In this document: positions 22,930 through 31,171 of the stretch, piece by piece
How positions within the stretch are numbered: position 1 is the first letter of the stretch
Layout of the letters: each line of letters begins with the position of its first letter
NCBI GenBank assembly: GCA_035554115.1
Contig: DATMIW010000008.1
Location: 1-45,161 of the forward strand
Origin: CAXTSE01 sp035554115
GTDB taxonomy: Bacteria > Actinomycetota > Actinomycetes > Actinomycetales > Microbacteriaceae
Length of the DNA stretch: 45,161 nt
Reading direction: 5' to 3'
Program-made: the position numbers and the translations under genes
Notes under the pieces: model-generated
Told to the model about the DNA's origin: nothing
Database searches by the model: none
What the model saw: only the letters and a program-made list of their open reading frames with translations

Positions 22930-24912
22930 ATGTTCCGCGCCGACATTCAGGGCCTGCGTGCCATTGCTGTCGGTGCCGTTGTCCTGAACCATGCTGGCGT
23001 CCCCGGATTCGCGGGCGGCTACATCGGCGTCGACGTCTTCTTCGTCATCTCGGGCTTTCTCATCACCTCGCACCTGGCACGCAGCCGGAGCGAAACGGGC
23101 CGCATCAATCTGCGTGACTTCTGGGCGCGACGTGCGCGCCGCATCCTGCCCGCGTCATTTGCCGTGCTTGTCGCCTCGATCGTCGGGTCCTTTATCTGGA
23201 TTCCTCCCCTGCTGCGCGAACAGACGCTGCGGGATGCGGCGGCGACAGCCCTGTACGTGCCGAACTACGCGTTCGCGGTCCACGGCACGGATTACCTGGC
23301 CGAAACTTCGCCGTCACTGTTCCAGCACTACTGGTCTCTTGGCGTCGAAGAGCAGTTCTATCTGTTCTGGCCGCTGATCCTGATGGCCGTATTCGCGGTA
23401 TCTCAGGGCGGGCGCGGCCTGCTCGCGGTCGTCGGTGTCATTGCCGCAGCCTCGTTCCTTGCATGTCTTGTACTCACGACTGTGTCGCAGCCGTGGGCGT
23501 TCTTCTCGCTGTGGTCGCGCGCGTGGGAGTTCGCGGCCGGGGGGCTCATCGGGCTGCTGCTCATGAAGCGCGAGCGGATCATGCCAGCACGCGTTTCTGC
23601 TTTCGCGGGATGGCTGGGGCTGGGCATGATCGCGGCGGGTGTCGTGCTGTTCTCCTACGACACGGTGTTCCCCGGAATTGCCGTGACCTTGCCGGTGATC
23701 GGAACCGCCCTGCTGATCGCGGCGGATGCCGACGGCGAGCGGCGCGGTCCGCGTCTACTGCTGGGAACTCCGCCATTGCAATTCATCGGGCGCATCTCCT
23801 ATTCGCTCTACCTTGTCCACTGGCCGATCCTGATCTTTGTGACGGCCGCGCTCGGTGCGGACTATTTCCTGCCCTGGTGGGCGACAGGGCTTGTGATCGT
23901 CGGCGCGGTGCCGGTGGCATGGCTGCTGTATCGCTTCGTCGAAAACCCGGCCCGCACCTCCCCCCGTCTTGTCGGGATGCGCCCGGCTCGCACCCTGGCA
24001 CTCGCGGGAACGGGTAGTGCAGGTATCGCGATCGCCGCCGTAGTGGGCCTCACCGTTGGGGTCACGGTGCCGCTCGACGGCGGCCGCACAGTACAGGTAA
24101 CCGCACCCTCGGATCCGCCAATCATCACCTCGTTCGTGCCCAGCAACATGACGCCCACGCTCTATGCCGCAGCGGATGACAACCCTGCTCTCTATGAGCT
24201 GGGATGCGAGCTCGGGTTCAGCCGATCGACTCCCCTCCCCTGCGACTTCGGCAGCGACACCGGCACACGTGTGGTGTTGTTTGGTGATTCGCATGCCGCG
24301 CACTGGTTCCCGGCACTCGAATCGATCGCCGACACGGACGGATACCACCTGCAGACCCACACGAAGAGTGGCTGCGCGTCGGTGGATGTTCGCCTGCTCC
24401 GCGACAACACCGCGTACGCGTCGTGCGATACCTGGCGAAAAGAGGTCATCGCCGATCTGCGCGCCGATCCACCCGACCTTGTTGTGCTGGCGAACTACAC
24501 GAATCCTGAGTTCGCCACCACGAACGACAAGACCGGGCAGTGGGAACGCGGGCTCAGGAAAACCATCGATCAGCTTTCGGAGGTGACCCGGGTCGTCGTC
24601 ATCGCCGACACCCCCGACCTGCGGGTGAACCCAGCAGCCTGCCTGGCCGAACACCTCACAACGGCCAAGAACTGCGGTCAGCCCTCGACCGTCGCGTTGC
24701 AGTCCCCGGGCCGCGCCGCCGAAGTCGCGGCGACAGCTGCCACCCACACACCGCTGATCGATCTGACCGGCTACTTCTGCACGCCTAAGTGGTGTCCGGC
24801 TCTGATCGGCAACACCCTCGCCTACCGAGACTCCCACCACCTCACGGCAACGTACTCAGCAGAACTTGCCGGAGTATTGCGGCCACAGCTGCAGGCGGCT
24901 TTAGGCGGGTAG
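22930..24912 (+). CDS. OafA/YrhL-type O-acyltransferase fused to an SGNH domain
   Basis: 660 residues. The N-terminal acyltransferase-3 domain (about 1-380) opens with FRADIQGLRAIAVGAVVLNH and GGYIGVDVFFVISGFLIT and has ten or so helices; FQHYWSLGVEEQFYLFWP is the second signature. After a linker the extracytoplasmic SGNH domain (about 440-655) has FGDSHAAHW (catalytic Ser near 453) and DSHHLT (catalytic Asp/His near 633-636). Such fusions move acetyl groups from acetyl-CoA across the membrane onto cell-wall polysaccharide or peptidoglycan. The target might be the surface polymer made by the 34-45 kb island, but no link is shown. Confidence 0.92.
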   Translation: MFRADIQGLRAIAVGAVVLNHAGVPGFAGGYIGVDVFFVISGFLITSHLARSRSETGRINLRDFWARRARRILPASFAVLVASIVGSFIWIPPLLREQTLRDAAATALYVPNYAFAVHGTDYLAETSPSLFQHYWSLGVEEQFYLFWPLILMAVFAVSQGGRGLLAVVGVIAAASFLACLVLTTVSQPWAFFSLWSRAWEFAAGGLIGLLLMKRERIMPARVSAFAGWLGLGMIAAGVVLFSYDTVFPGIAVTLPVIGTALLIAADADGERRGPRLLLGTPPLQFIGRISYSLYLVHWPILIFVTAALGADYFLPWWATGLVIVGAVPVAWLLYRFVENPARTSPRLVGMRPARTLALAGTGSAGIAIAAVVGLTVGVTVPLDGGRTVQVTAPSDPPIITSFVPSNMTPTLYAAADDNPALYELGCELGFSRSTPLPCDFGSDTGTRVVLFGDSHAAHWFPALESIADTDGYHLQTHTKSGCASVDVRLLRDNTAYASCDTWRKEVIADLRADPPDLVVLANYTNPEFATTNDKTGQWERGLRKTIDQLSEVTRVVVIADTPDLRVNPAACLAEHLTTAKNCGQPSTVALQSPGRAAEVAATAATHTPLIDLTGYFCTPKWCPALIGNTLAYRDSHHLTATYSAELAGVLRPQLQAALGG

Positions 24913-25037
24913 CCCGTGCCCTCTGGTCCAGGCTCGTGGCGTTCGGGGGTTTTCCGCAGGGTCCCGCACGCACCCAGCCGGTACGCTGGCAGCAATCGCC
25001 CGCCGATCGCGCACGCGACCGACGTCTGGAGCCTTCT

Positions 25038-25793
25038 GTGATCCACCTTCCCGCTGTCGCCACAAGTCTCATCCCGTGGCTCGACCCCCACCAGATCATC
25101 GTTAGCGCGGGACCGTGGGCGCTGCTGGTCGTCTGCCTCATCATCTTCAGCGAGACCGGCCTTCTGGTCGGATTCGTCCTCCCGGGCGACACCCTGCTCA
25201 TCATCACGGGCTTGCTGAGCTTCACCGGAACCATGACCGAGTCGGGCACCGGCATCCAAATACCGATTTGGTTGGTCTGCCTGGCCATTTCGGTCGCCGC
25301 ATTCGCCGGAGGAGAAGTGGGCTATCTCATTGGCCACAAGGCCGGTCCTCGCATCTTTGAACGCAAGGAAAGCGGACTGTTCTCCCGCGAGAACGTCATT
25401 CGCACCAACAAATTCTTCGAGCGCTTCGGCGCTCTCGCCATCATCGTCGCCCGCTTCGTCCCCATCGTCCGGACCTTTGCTCCTGTCGCCGCGGGCGTCG
25501 GCCATATGAGCTACCGCCGCTACTCGCTCTATAACGCGATCGGGGCGATCATCTGGGGATCCGGGCTCACCTTCGCAGGATTCCTGCTCGGCTACTTCCC
25601 CCCGGTCGCGGACTTCGTCACGAAGTACATCGACGTCATCCTGCTGTTCGCCGTCGCGATCGCCGTCATCCCCACCGCGTATCACGCAATCCGTCAGGCG
25701 CTCAAAGCCCGCCGCATCAACCGCGAGGGCGGCGGCGCTCCCCTCAGCGACGAAGAGGCGATCGCCGACATCTTCGAAGACAAGAAGAAATAG
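25038..25793 (+). CDS. DedA-family membrane protein
   Basis: 251 residues from the GTG at 25038, which has GGAG six bases upstream. The SNARE-associated/DedA domain (PF09335 type) is shown by FSETGLLVGFVLPGDTLLIITGLL, GGEVGYLIGHKAG and VARFVPIVRTFAPVAAGVGHM, with the paired acidic and arginine residues needed in E. coli YqjA/YghB. Recent work gives DedA-superfamily members roles in recycling undecaprenyl phosphate across the membrane, which would serve cell-wall and polymer synthesis. The C-terminal 35 residues are charged and cytoplasmic. It converges with mntH. Confidence 0.9.
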   Translation: MIHLPAVATSLIPWLDPHQIIVSAGPWALLVVCLIIFSETGLLVGFVLPGDTLLIITGLLSFTGTMTESGTGIQIPIWLVCLAISVAAFAGGEVGYLIGHKAGPRIFERKESGLFSRENVIRTNKFFERFGALAIIVARFVPIVRTFAPVAAGVGHMSYRRYSLYNAIGAIIWGSGLTFAGFLLGYFPPVADFVTKYIDVILLFAVAIAVIPTAYHAIRQALKARRINREGGGAPLSDEEAIADIFEDKKK

Positions 25794-25797
25794 CGCC

Positions 25798-25810
25798 AGC
25801 CCTCAGGGCT
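25798..25810. terminator. Short dyad between convergent dedA and mntH
   Basis: AGCCCTCAGGGCT is an inverted repeat with 6-bp arms around one base, in the 15-base gap between the two genes and overlapping the mntH stop. A one-base loop cannot form as such in RNA without opening the inner pair, so terminator function is tentative. Confidence 0.3.
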
Positions 25811-27086
25811 ACAGTCCGGTCGTCACCAGCACCAACAGTGTGAGGTTCAGCGCGATCAGGAGCACCGCGGCGACGGACGCGAGCACCGTCGTCCACCATC
25901 GGTTCGCCGACTCGCCCAGCAGATCCCGCCGCATCGTCAAACGTACAAGCGGAATCAACGCGAACGGGATGCCGAACGACAGCACGACTTGGCTGAGCAC
26001 CAGTGCCAGGGTGGGGTCGAATCCAATGGTCAAGATCACAAGGGCCGGGATGAGCGTGATGATGCGCCGCACGAGCAGCGGAATGTGCACTTTCAGCAGA
26101 CCCGACATGATCTCGGCGCCCGCATACGCACCCACCGAGGTTGACGCGAGACCGGATGCGAGAAGCCCAACCGCAAACAGGGTCGCGACGATCGGACCAA
26201 GTGCGGCCCCAATCGCGGCGTGAGCCCCCTCAAGGGTGTTGGTCCCCGCAACTCCCTGCAGCGTGGCCGCCGCCAGAAGCAGGATCACGACGTTGACCGT
26301 GCCAGCAATGGCGAGGGCAATCGTGACATCGATGCGAGTTGCGCGCAGTACGCGGTTGCGCTCCGGCCCTTCGGCGACCTTGCCGAACCGGTCGCGGGTC
26401 AGCGCCGAGTGCGCGTAGATGGCGTGGGGCATCACTGTCGCACCCATGATCGAGGCGGCGAGAAGAACCGAACCCGAGTCGGCGAAGCGAGGCAGCAGGC
26501 CCGCGACCGCTTCCCCGGAATCCAAGGGCGCGAAGACAATCCCGGCACAGAAGCCGATAGCAATAATCGCGACAAGTCCGATGATGACGCGTTCGAACGG
26601 ACGCGAGCCGCGTCGACTGTGAAGAAGAAGGAGGAGCATCGACACGGTTCCCGTGATGACACCACCTGCGAGAAGCGGCAGGCCGAACAGCAGATGCAGG
26701 GCAATGGCACCCCCGAGGACTTCGGCCACGTCCGTTGCCATGGCGACGAGTTCTGCCTGGATCCAATAGGCATAGCGTGTGCCTCGTCGGCGGAAGGTAC
26801 GGCCCAGTACGCCCGGCAGGCTTTCACCGGTACTGAGCCCGAGCTTGGCCGACAGGTATTGGATCAGCCACGCCATCGCGTTCGCGACAACGACGACCCA
26901 CACCAAGAGATAGCCGTACTGCGCTCCGGCGCTCGCGTTGCTGGCCACATTGCCGGGATCGAGGTAGGCAACACCGGCAACCATCGCCGGGCCGAGCAGT
27001 GTGAAGAAACGGACGCGCCCGGGGTTCGCCAACGCAATGCGGATCGCACGCGGTTCGTCGACCTCGGCAATGGAATTTTTCGGCAC
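25809..27086 (-). CDS. mntH: Nramp-family Mn2+/H+ symporter MntH
   Basis: 425 residues from the GTG at 27086. Eleven hydrophobic helices. The Nramp metal-site motifs are present: DPGN in helix 1 (AYLDPGNVASN) and the helix 6 motif with Met-Pro-His (MGATVMPHAIYAHS). ELVAMATDVAEVLGGAIAL is the helix 3 signature. It imports Mn2+ (and perhaps Fe2+) with protons. The gene follows mntR by 11 bases. No ribosome binding site precedes the GTG, and a -10 TATATT places the transcription start at the codon itself, so the mRNA may be leaderless. A palindrome covering this point is the probable MntR box. Confidence 0.93.
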   Translation of the reverse strand: MPKNSIAEVDEPRAIRIALANPGRVRFFTLLGPAMVAGVAYLDPGNVASNASAGAQYGYLLVWVVVVANAMAWLIQYLSAKLGLSTGESLPGVLGRTFRRRGTRYAYWIQAELVAMATDVAEVLGGAIALHLLFGLPLLAGGVITGTVSMLLLLLHSRRGSRPFERVIIGLVAIIAIGFCAGIVFAPLDSGEAVAGLLPRFADSGSVLLAASIMGATVMPHAIYAHSALTRDRFGKVAEGPERNRVLRATRIDVTIALAIAGTVNVVILLLAAATLQGVAGTNTLEGAHAAIGAALGPIVATLFAVGLLASGLASTSVGAYAGAEIMSGLLKVHIPLLVRRIITLIPALVILTIGFDPTLALVLSQVVLSFGIPFALIPLVRLTMRRDLLGESANRWWTTVLASVAAVLLIALNLTLLVLVTTGL

Positions 27087-27097
27087 ACCGAAATATA
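27078..27097 (-). promoter_or_regulatory. mntH promoter (-10 TATATT) with overlapping MntR-like box TTTCGG-N4-CCGAAA
   Basis: TTTCGGCACACCGAAA (27078-27093) is a perfect palindrome with 6-bp arms. Read toward mntH, TATATT (27097-27092) ends seven bases before the GTG at 27086. A DtxR/MntR-type dimer on the palindrome would cover the start of transcription and translation. The -35 region is poor. Confidence 0.6.
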
Positions 27098-27751
27098 TCA
27101 GGATGCGGAGTCGACGACCACCCACACGGCATCCGCCGCATCTCGGGCCAGTGAGTCGGCCTCCACAAAATCGTCCAGACCGACACCGGCCGCCGCGAGT
27201 GCGCGAAGCACACCAGGATTGCGGTCGCTTATACGCACGACGCGCCCGCGGGATCCCGTCGGCAGCTCCGCTGCTGTCATGGCTACCGGACGGGTCACGG
27301 TGCCGTCGGCCGCGGGAATCAGATCACCGTGCGGATCACGCGTGGGATGCCCCAGCTGCGCGTCGATCGCCGCGAGCAGCCTGTCACTCACCGCGTGCTC
27401 AAGAATCTCGGCCTCATCGTGCACCTCGTCCCAGCCATAGCCGTGCTGCTGCACGAGCCAGGTTTCGACAAGGCGATGCCGGCGCACCATCCGCAGTGCC
27501 TGATGCCGGCCCGACTCGGTGAGAAGCACAGCCCCGTAGGGGGCATGCTCCACCAGCTCGACCGCCGCAAGCTTCTTCACCATTTCGGTCACAGAGCTGG
27601 GGGCAAGCCCGAGGCGAGCGGCAAGTTGCGAGGGGGTGATCGGCTCGGGCTGCCATTCGGTGTGGCAGTAGATCACCTTGAGGTAATCCTCGATCGCGCG
27701 TGGATCAGGGATGTGCGTGCTCCTCAGTCTCGGAATGTCCGGCAGGTTCAA
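27098..27751 (-). CDS. mntR: MntR, DtxR-family manganese-dependent repressor
   Basis: About 217 residues if the TTG at 27751 is used. Winged helix (ITPSQLAARLGLAPSSVTEMVKKL), metal/dimer domain (RHRLVETWL, WDEVHDEAEILEHAVSD, GHPTRDPHGDLIP) and a C-terminal SH3-like domain. Compared with B. subtilis MntR the ligands Asp8 (EDYLKVIY), His77 (RHRL), Glu99, Glu102 and His103 (AEILEH) are kept, and Glu replaces the DtxR Cys102, favouring Mn2+ over Fe2+; Glu11 is Lys here. The start is unclear: AGGAG is seven bases before an in-frame ATC at 27712, inside the end of the CDF gene. It likely represses mntH, next downstream. Confidence 0.88.
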   Translation of the reverse strand: MNLPDIPRLRSTHIPDPRAIEDYLKVIYCHTEWQPEPITPSQLAARLGLAPSSVTEMVKKLAAVELVEHAPYGAVLLTESGRHQALRMVRRHRLVETWLVQQHGYGWDEVHDEAEILEHAVSDRLLAAIDAQLGHPTRDPHGDLIPAADGTVTRPVAMTAAELPTGSRGRVVRISDRNPGVLRALAAAGVGLDDFVEADSLARDAADAVWVVVDSAS

Positions 27752-28616
27752 GTTGGAAGGTCGAATGCTCGACGTCGAAATGACCGCGCAAGCACTCCCC
27801 CAGTCGATCAAGCATCGCGCCCGTCTCCCCACGCGAGAACACACCGGCCTCGCATTCGACATGCGCCGTGAACACCGGCGCACCGGACGTGATGGCCCAC
27901 ACGTGCACGTCGTGAACGGCGACCACCCCAGGAGTCTCGATCAGATGCGTACGTATCTCAGCCACATCCGTCTCTCGGGGCACGGATTCGGTGAGCACCC
28001 GCACGACATCGCGCAGAAGCCAGAACGCCCGCGGCACGATCATTGCCGCGATGACGAGCGAAGCGACAGCGTCCGCCTGCACGAATCCGGTGAGAAGGAT
28101 CACAGCGCCCGCCGCGATTGCAGCCACCGATCCGAGCAGATCGCCGAACACTTCGAGGGATGCCGCCCGCATCCCGAGGGACCCGCGATTTCCGCCGCGC
28201 AGCACCGCAAGAGCGACGATATTGGCTACGAGCCCGATCCCAGCGACAACGAGCAGCGGAATCGCTCGTACCTCTGCGCTTCCGGCCGGGTCAGCGAGGC
28301 GTCGGATCGCCTCAATTGCCACGAACACCGCTACCCCACCGAGAAGCAGCCCGTTGACGAGCGCGCCCAACACCTCGACCCGCTGGAAGCCGAAGGTGTG
28401 ACGGTCGGTGGCGGGGCGTGAGGCCACAACGCTCGCGAGCAGAGCGACCAGCAAGCCAATGGCATCGCTCGTCATATGACCGGCGTCGGCCAGCAGCGCG
28501 AGCGAGCCCGACAGCACAGCGCCCACGACCTCGGCAACGAGCACTGTCGCGACTATCGCAAAAGCGACGACAAGCCGCGTGCGGCTGCTCGCCGCATGCG
28601 CGTGGTCGTGACCCAT
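27705..28616 (-). CDS. Cation diffusion facilitator (CDF/CzcD-type) metal exporter
   Basis: 303 residues, six helices. The N-terminus MGHDHAHAA is a short His cluster; LADAGHMTSDAIGLL in helix 2 and SLEVFGDLLGSVAAI in helix 5 hold the His-Asp metal sites, close to the HxxxD pattern of the Zn/Co/Cd subgroup although here the helix 5 site reads E..GD. The cytoplasmic C-terminal domain (about 205-285) is the usual ferredoxin-like fold (VVAVHDVHVWAITSG). It exports divalent metal for proton. It runs into mntR with overlapping ends, which suggests the substrate may include manganese, although Zn2+ is the family default. Confidence 0.9.
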   Translation of the reverse strand: MGHDHAHAASSRTRLVVAFAIVATVLVAEVVGAVLSGSLALLADAGHMTSDAIGLLVALLASVVASRPATDRHTFGFQRVEVLGALVNGLLLGGVAVFVAIEAIRRLADPAGSAEVRAIPLLVVAGIGLVANIVALAVLRGGNRGSLGMRAASLEVFGDLLGSVAAIAAGAVILLTGFVQADAVASLVIAAMIVPRAFWLLRDVVRVLTESVPRETDVAEIRTHLIETPGVVAVHDVHVWAITSGAPVFTAHVECEAGVFSRGETGAMLDRLGECLRGHFDVEHSTFQLEPAGHSETEEHAHP

Positions 28617-28652
28617 GCGTCTAGGGTACGGCGTGTGCCTCGGTCGGAGGGA

Positions 28653-29243
28653 CTAGCCCAGGGCGGCGCGCACGGCGGGCAGGATTGCACCGAACGCCTG
28701 GGTGCGGTGACTGAGGGCGTTCTTCTGGTCGGCGGTCAGCTCTGCGGCACTGACGGCAGCGTCATCCGGTTTGAAAATCGGGTCGTAGCCGAACCCGGCT
28801 ACTCCGACGCGTGAGTCCAAGATCCGTCCGGGCCACACGCCACGTTCGACAGCCTCGCCCCCGTCCCAGACGAACGCCGCGACGCAGACGAATTGCGCCA
28901 CCCGCTGAGGAATGGATGTCGCATGCTGCTCGGCGAGGTTCCGCAGCACGAGGTCCACATTGTCGGCATCGTCACGCGTACCGGCATACCGGGCCGAATG
29001 GATGCCGGGGGCGCCCCCCAGAGCATCCACACAGATCCCCGAATCGTCTGCCAACGCGGGCAAACCGGTGTGCGCGAAAGCTGCCCGAGCTTTGATGAGC
29101 GCATTGGCCTCGAAGGTGTCGCCGTCTTCGACCGGCTCGGGGCCGTCGTAGCCGATGAGCTCGTGGTTCCCGAGACCGCGTTTGAGGATGCCCTGCAATT
29201 CGGTGACCTTGTGCGCGTTATGCGTGGCCAGCACGATCTTCAT
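28653..29243 (-). CDS. rdgB: Non-canonical purine NTP pyrophosphatase (XTP/dITP diphosphatase)
   Basis: 196 residues from the ATG at 29243, preceded by GAGG; a GTG six bases upstream is the alternative. Family motifs are IVLATHNAHKVTEL (nucleotide site), TFEANALIKARAA, ALADDSGICVDALGGAPGIHSARYAG and FGYDPIF. It hydrolyses ITP, dITP and XTP to monophosphates, keeping deaminated purines out of nucleic acids. It lies ten bases after rph, an arrangement conserved in many bacteria. Confidence 0.95.
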   Translation of the reverse strand: MKIVLATHNAHKVTELQGILKRGLGNHELIGYDGPEPVEDGDTFEANALIKARAAFAHTGLPALADDSGICVDALGGAPGIHSARYAGTRDDADNVDLVLRNLAEQHATSIPQRVAQFVCVAAFVWDGGEAVERGVWPGRILDSRVGVAGFGYDPIFKPDDAAVSAAELTADQKNALSHRTQAFGAILPAVRAALG

Positions 29244-29253
29244 GCGCACGGCC

Positions 29254-29976
29254 TCATGCGAGAGTCGACGTCTGCACGTCGGTGAGGGTCGCCGCGCCGA
29301 CGACAGCGAGGTCGAGCAATGCGTTCAACTCGTTCCGGTCGAACGGTGCACCCTCGGCTGTTCCTTGCACCTCGACGAACGCGCCGCGACCGGTGACCAC
29401 GACGTTCATGTCCGTCTCGGCGCGCGAGTCCTCGACATAGGCGAGGTCGAGAAGCGGAACCCCGTCGACGATGCCGACACTGACAGCCGCCACCGAATCC
29501 GTCAGAGCCTTCGCGTTCTTGGCGATGAACCCCTTCGAGCGACCCCATTCGATGGCGTCGACGAGTGCGACATATGCCCCCGTGATTGCTGCCGTGCGAG
29601 TGCCACCATCCGCCTGCAAAACATCGCAGTCGATCACGATCGTGTTCTCGCCCAGTGCTTTTGTATCGATGACGGCGCGCAGGCTCCGGCCGATCAGCCG
29701 TGAAATTTCGTGTGTGCGCCCGCCCACACGGCCCTTAATGCTCTCGCGATCGGAGCGGCTGTTCGTTGCGCGCGGCAGCATCGCGTATTCGGCAGTCACC
29801 CAACCTGTGCCTTTGCCCGTCAACCACCGCGGAACGCCGTTGGTGAAACTCGCGGTGCACAGCACCCGAGTCTCGCCGAAACTGATCAGCGCGCTGCCCT
29901 CAGCCTGCGTGCTCCAGCCGCGTTCGATTGTGACCGGGCGGAGTTGATCGGGCGTGCGTCCGTCGAAGCGGGTCAT
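29254..29976 (-). CDS. rph: Ribonuclease PH
   Basis: 240 residues. Phosphorolytic 3'-5' exoribonuclease that trims tRNA 3' ends. The N-terminal RFDGRTPDQLRPVTIERG, GTGWVTAEYAMLPRAT, the phosphate-binding RTHEISRLIGRSLRA and IDCDVLQADGGTRTAAITGA are all family blocks, and the C-terminal SVGIVDGVPLLDLAYVEDSRAETD completes the RNase PH fold. The length is standard. Its ATG overlaps the murI stop (ATGA) and rdgB follows after a short gap, so murI-rph-rdgB form one operon. Confidence 0.96.
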   Translation of the reverse strand: MTRFDGRTPDQLRPVTIERGWSTQAEGSALISFGETRVLCTASFTNGVPRWLTGKGTGWVTAEYAMLPRATNSRSDRESIKGRVGGRTHEISRLIGRSLRAVIDTKALGENTIVIDCDVLQADGGTRTAAITGAYVALVDAIEWGRSKGFIAKNAKALTDSVAAVSVGIVDGVPLLDLAYVEDSRAETDMNVVVTGRGAFVEVQGTAEGAPFDRNELNALLDLAVVGAATLTDVQTSTLA

Positions 29977-30848
29977 TGTGTGCCTTTCAGTGCGGGAAAC
30001 ATGCCTGTGGGAAAGGCCTCCACGTGACCCACCTCCGGGCCAAGGAAACGCGCCGCGAGGCGCGTGAAAGCGGCGTTGTCATCGCCGGTGGATTCAAAGA
30101 GATGACGAGGCGGGCTACTGTCTCGGCGCTCCAGCCCATGGCTCACGAGGGCACGGTAGACGTCGGCAGCCGTCTCCTCCGCGCTCGAAACGAGCCGGAC
30201 ATCCGGCCCCATGACGTATTGGATCGCCGCCGACATCAGCGGATAGTGCGTGCACCCGAGAACCAGGGTGTCGATCCCGGCAGAACGCAGCGGCGACAGG
30301 TACTCCTCCGCGACAGCGAACAACTCGTCACCGCTGGTCATGCCCGCCTCGACGAACTCCACGAAACGAGGGCATGCGGCGGTAAAGAGCTCGAGACCGT
30401 CTGCGGCGGCGAACGCGTCTTCATATGCACGGCTCTGGATCGTGCCGGCCGTGCCGATCACGCCGACCCGCCCGTTGCGGGTTGTGCGAACTGCGGCGCG
30501 CACCGCGGGCTGGATGACCTCCACCACCGGAATGCCGGAGGCGAGCGTGTACCGCTCGCGCGCATCCCTCAGCATGGCCGCACTCGCCGTATTGCAGGCG
30601 ATAACGAGCGCTTTGACCCCTTGCGCCACCAGGTCATCGAGAACCGCGAGCGCATAGGCACGCACATCGGCTATCGGCTTGGGACCGTAGGGCGAATGCA
30701 CCGTGTCGCCCACATACAGAATGGACTCGCGCGGCAGCTGGTCGATGATCGCCCGCGCCACCGTCAGCCCGCCAAGCCCAGAGTCGAAGACCCCGATCGG
30801 TGCGTCGCTCGTCGTCACCTGGGCGACAGACGGCTCGGGAAGGGTCAC
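29973..30848 (-). CDS. murI: Glutamate racemase
   Basis: 291 residues. Makes D-glutamate for peptidoglycan by a two-base mechanism with two cysteines: Cys85 in VIACNTASA and Cys198 in LVLGCTHYPL. GVFDSGLGGLTVAR and YVGDTVHSPYG are the other signatures. The start is a GTG at 30848 without a ribosome binding site; TATAGC lies a few bases upstream, so the mRNA may be leaderless. A GTG ten codons inside is an alternative. It is the first gene of murI-rph-rdgB. Confidence 0.95.
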   Translation of the reverse strand: MTLPEPSVAQVTTSDAPIGVFDSGLGGLTVARAIIDQLPRESILYVGDTVHSPYGPKPIADVRAYALAVLDDLVAQGVKALVIACNTASAAMLRDARERYTLASGIPVVEVIQPAVRAAVRTTRNGRVGVIGTAGTIQSRAYEDAFAAADGLELFTAACPRFVEFVEAGMTSGDELFAVAEEYLSPLRSAGIDTLVLGCTHYPLMSAAIQYVMGPDVRLVSSAEETAADVYRALVSHGLERRDSSPPRHLFESTGDDNAAFTRLAARFLGPEVGHVEAFPTGMFPALKGTQ

Positions 30849-30879
30849 AGCTATAAGGCTACCGGCGTGCCTGCTGCGC

Positions 30880-31167
30880 CTACTTCATTCGGTCGTAGAT
30901 CTTCTTGCAGTCGGGGCAGACCGGAAATTTCTCGGGATCGCGGCCCGGCACCCAGACCTTGCCGCACAGCGCTTTGACCGGCTTGCCCGTCATTGCCGAC
31001 TCGAGGATCTTCTCCTTCTGCACATAATGCGCGAACCGCTCGTGATCGCCATCTTCGTGCAGTTCGTTGGCGAGCAGCTCTTGAAGCTCACGGTCGAGCA
31101 CATCAGTGCCCGCACCCGATCCGCCGCCTTCGCCAACTTCACCCGGACCACTCATGCTCTGGCTCAT
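30880..31167 (-). CDS. DUF3039-family small zinc-ribbon-like protein
   Basis: 95 residues. The first 25 are Gly/Ser/Glu-rich and likely disordered. The rest is the DUF3039 pattern: LLANELHEDGDHERFAHYVQKEKI, then ALCGKVWVPGRDPEKFPVCPDCKKIYD, where Cys-x-n-CPDC may bind zinc together with His47 or nearby residues. Widespread and nearly always single-copy in Actinobacteria; function unknown. It begins four bases after the permease gene stop. A second ATG four codons inside is possible. Confidence 0.85.
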   Translation of the reverse strand: MSQSMSGPGEVGEGGGSGAGTDVLDRELQELLANELHEDGDHERFAHYVQKEKILESAMTGKPVKALCGKVWVPGRDPEKFPVCPDCKKIYDRMK

Positions 31168-31171
31168 GAAT

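Noticed and set aside
27098..27883. Long form of MntR beginning at 27883
   Set aside because: The additional 44 residues overlap the CDF C-terminal coding region, are Arg/Cys/Ser-rich and do not resemble any DtxR N-terminus.
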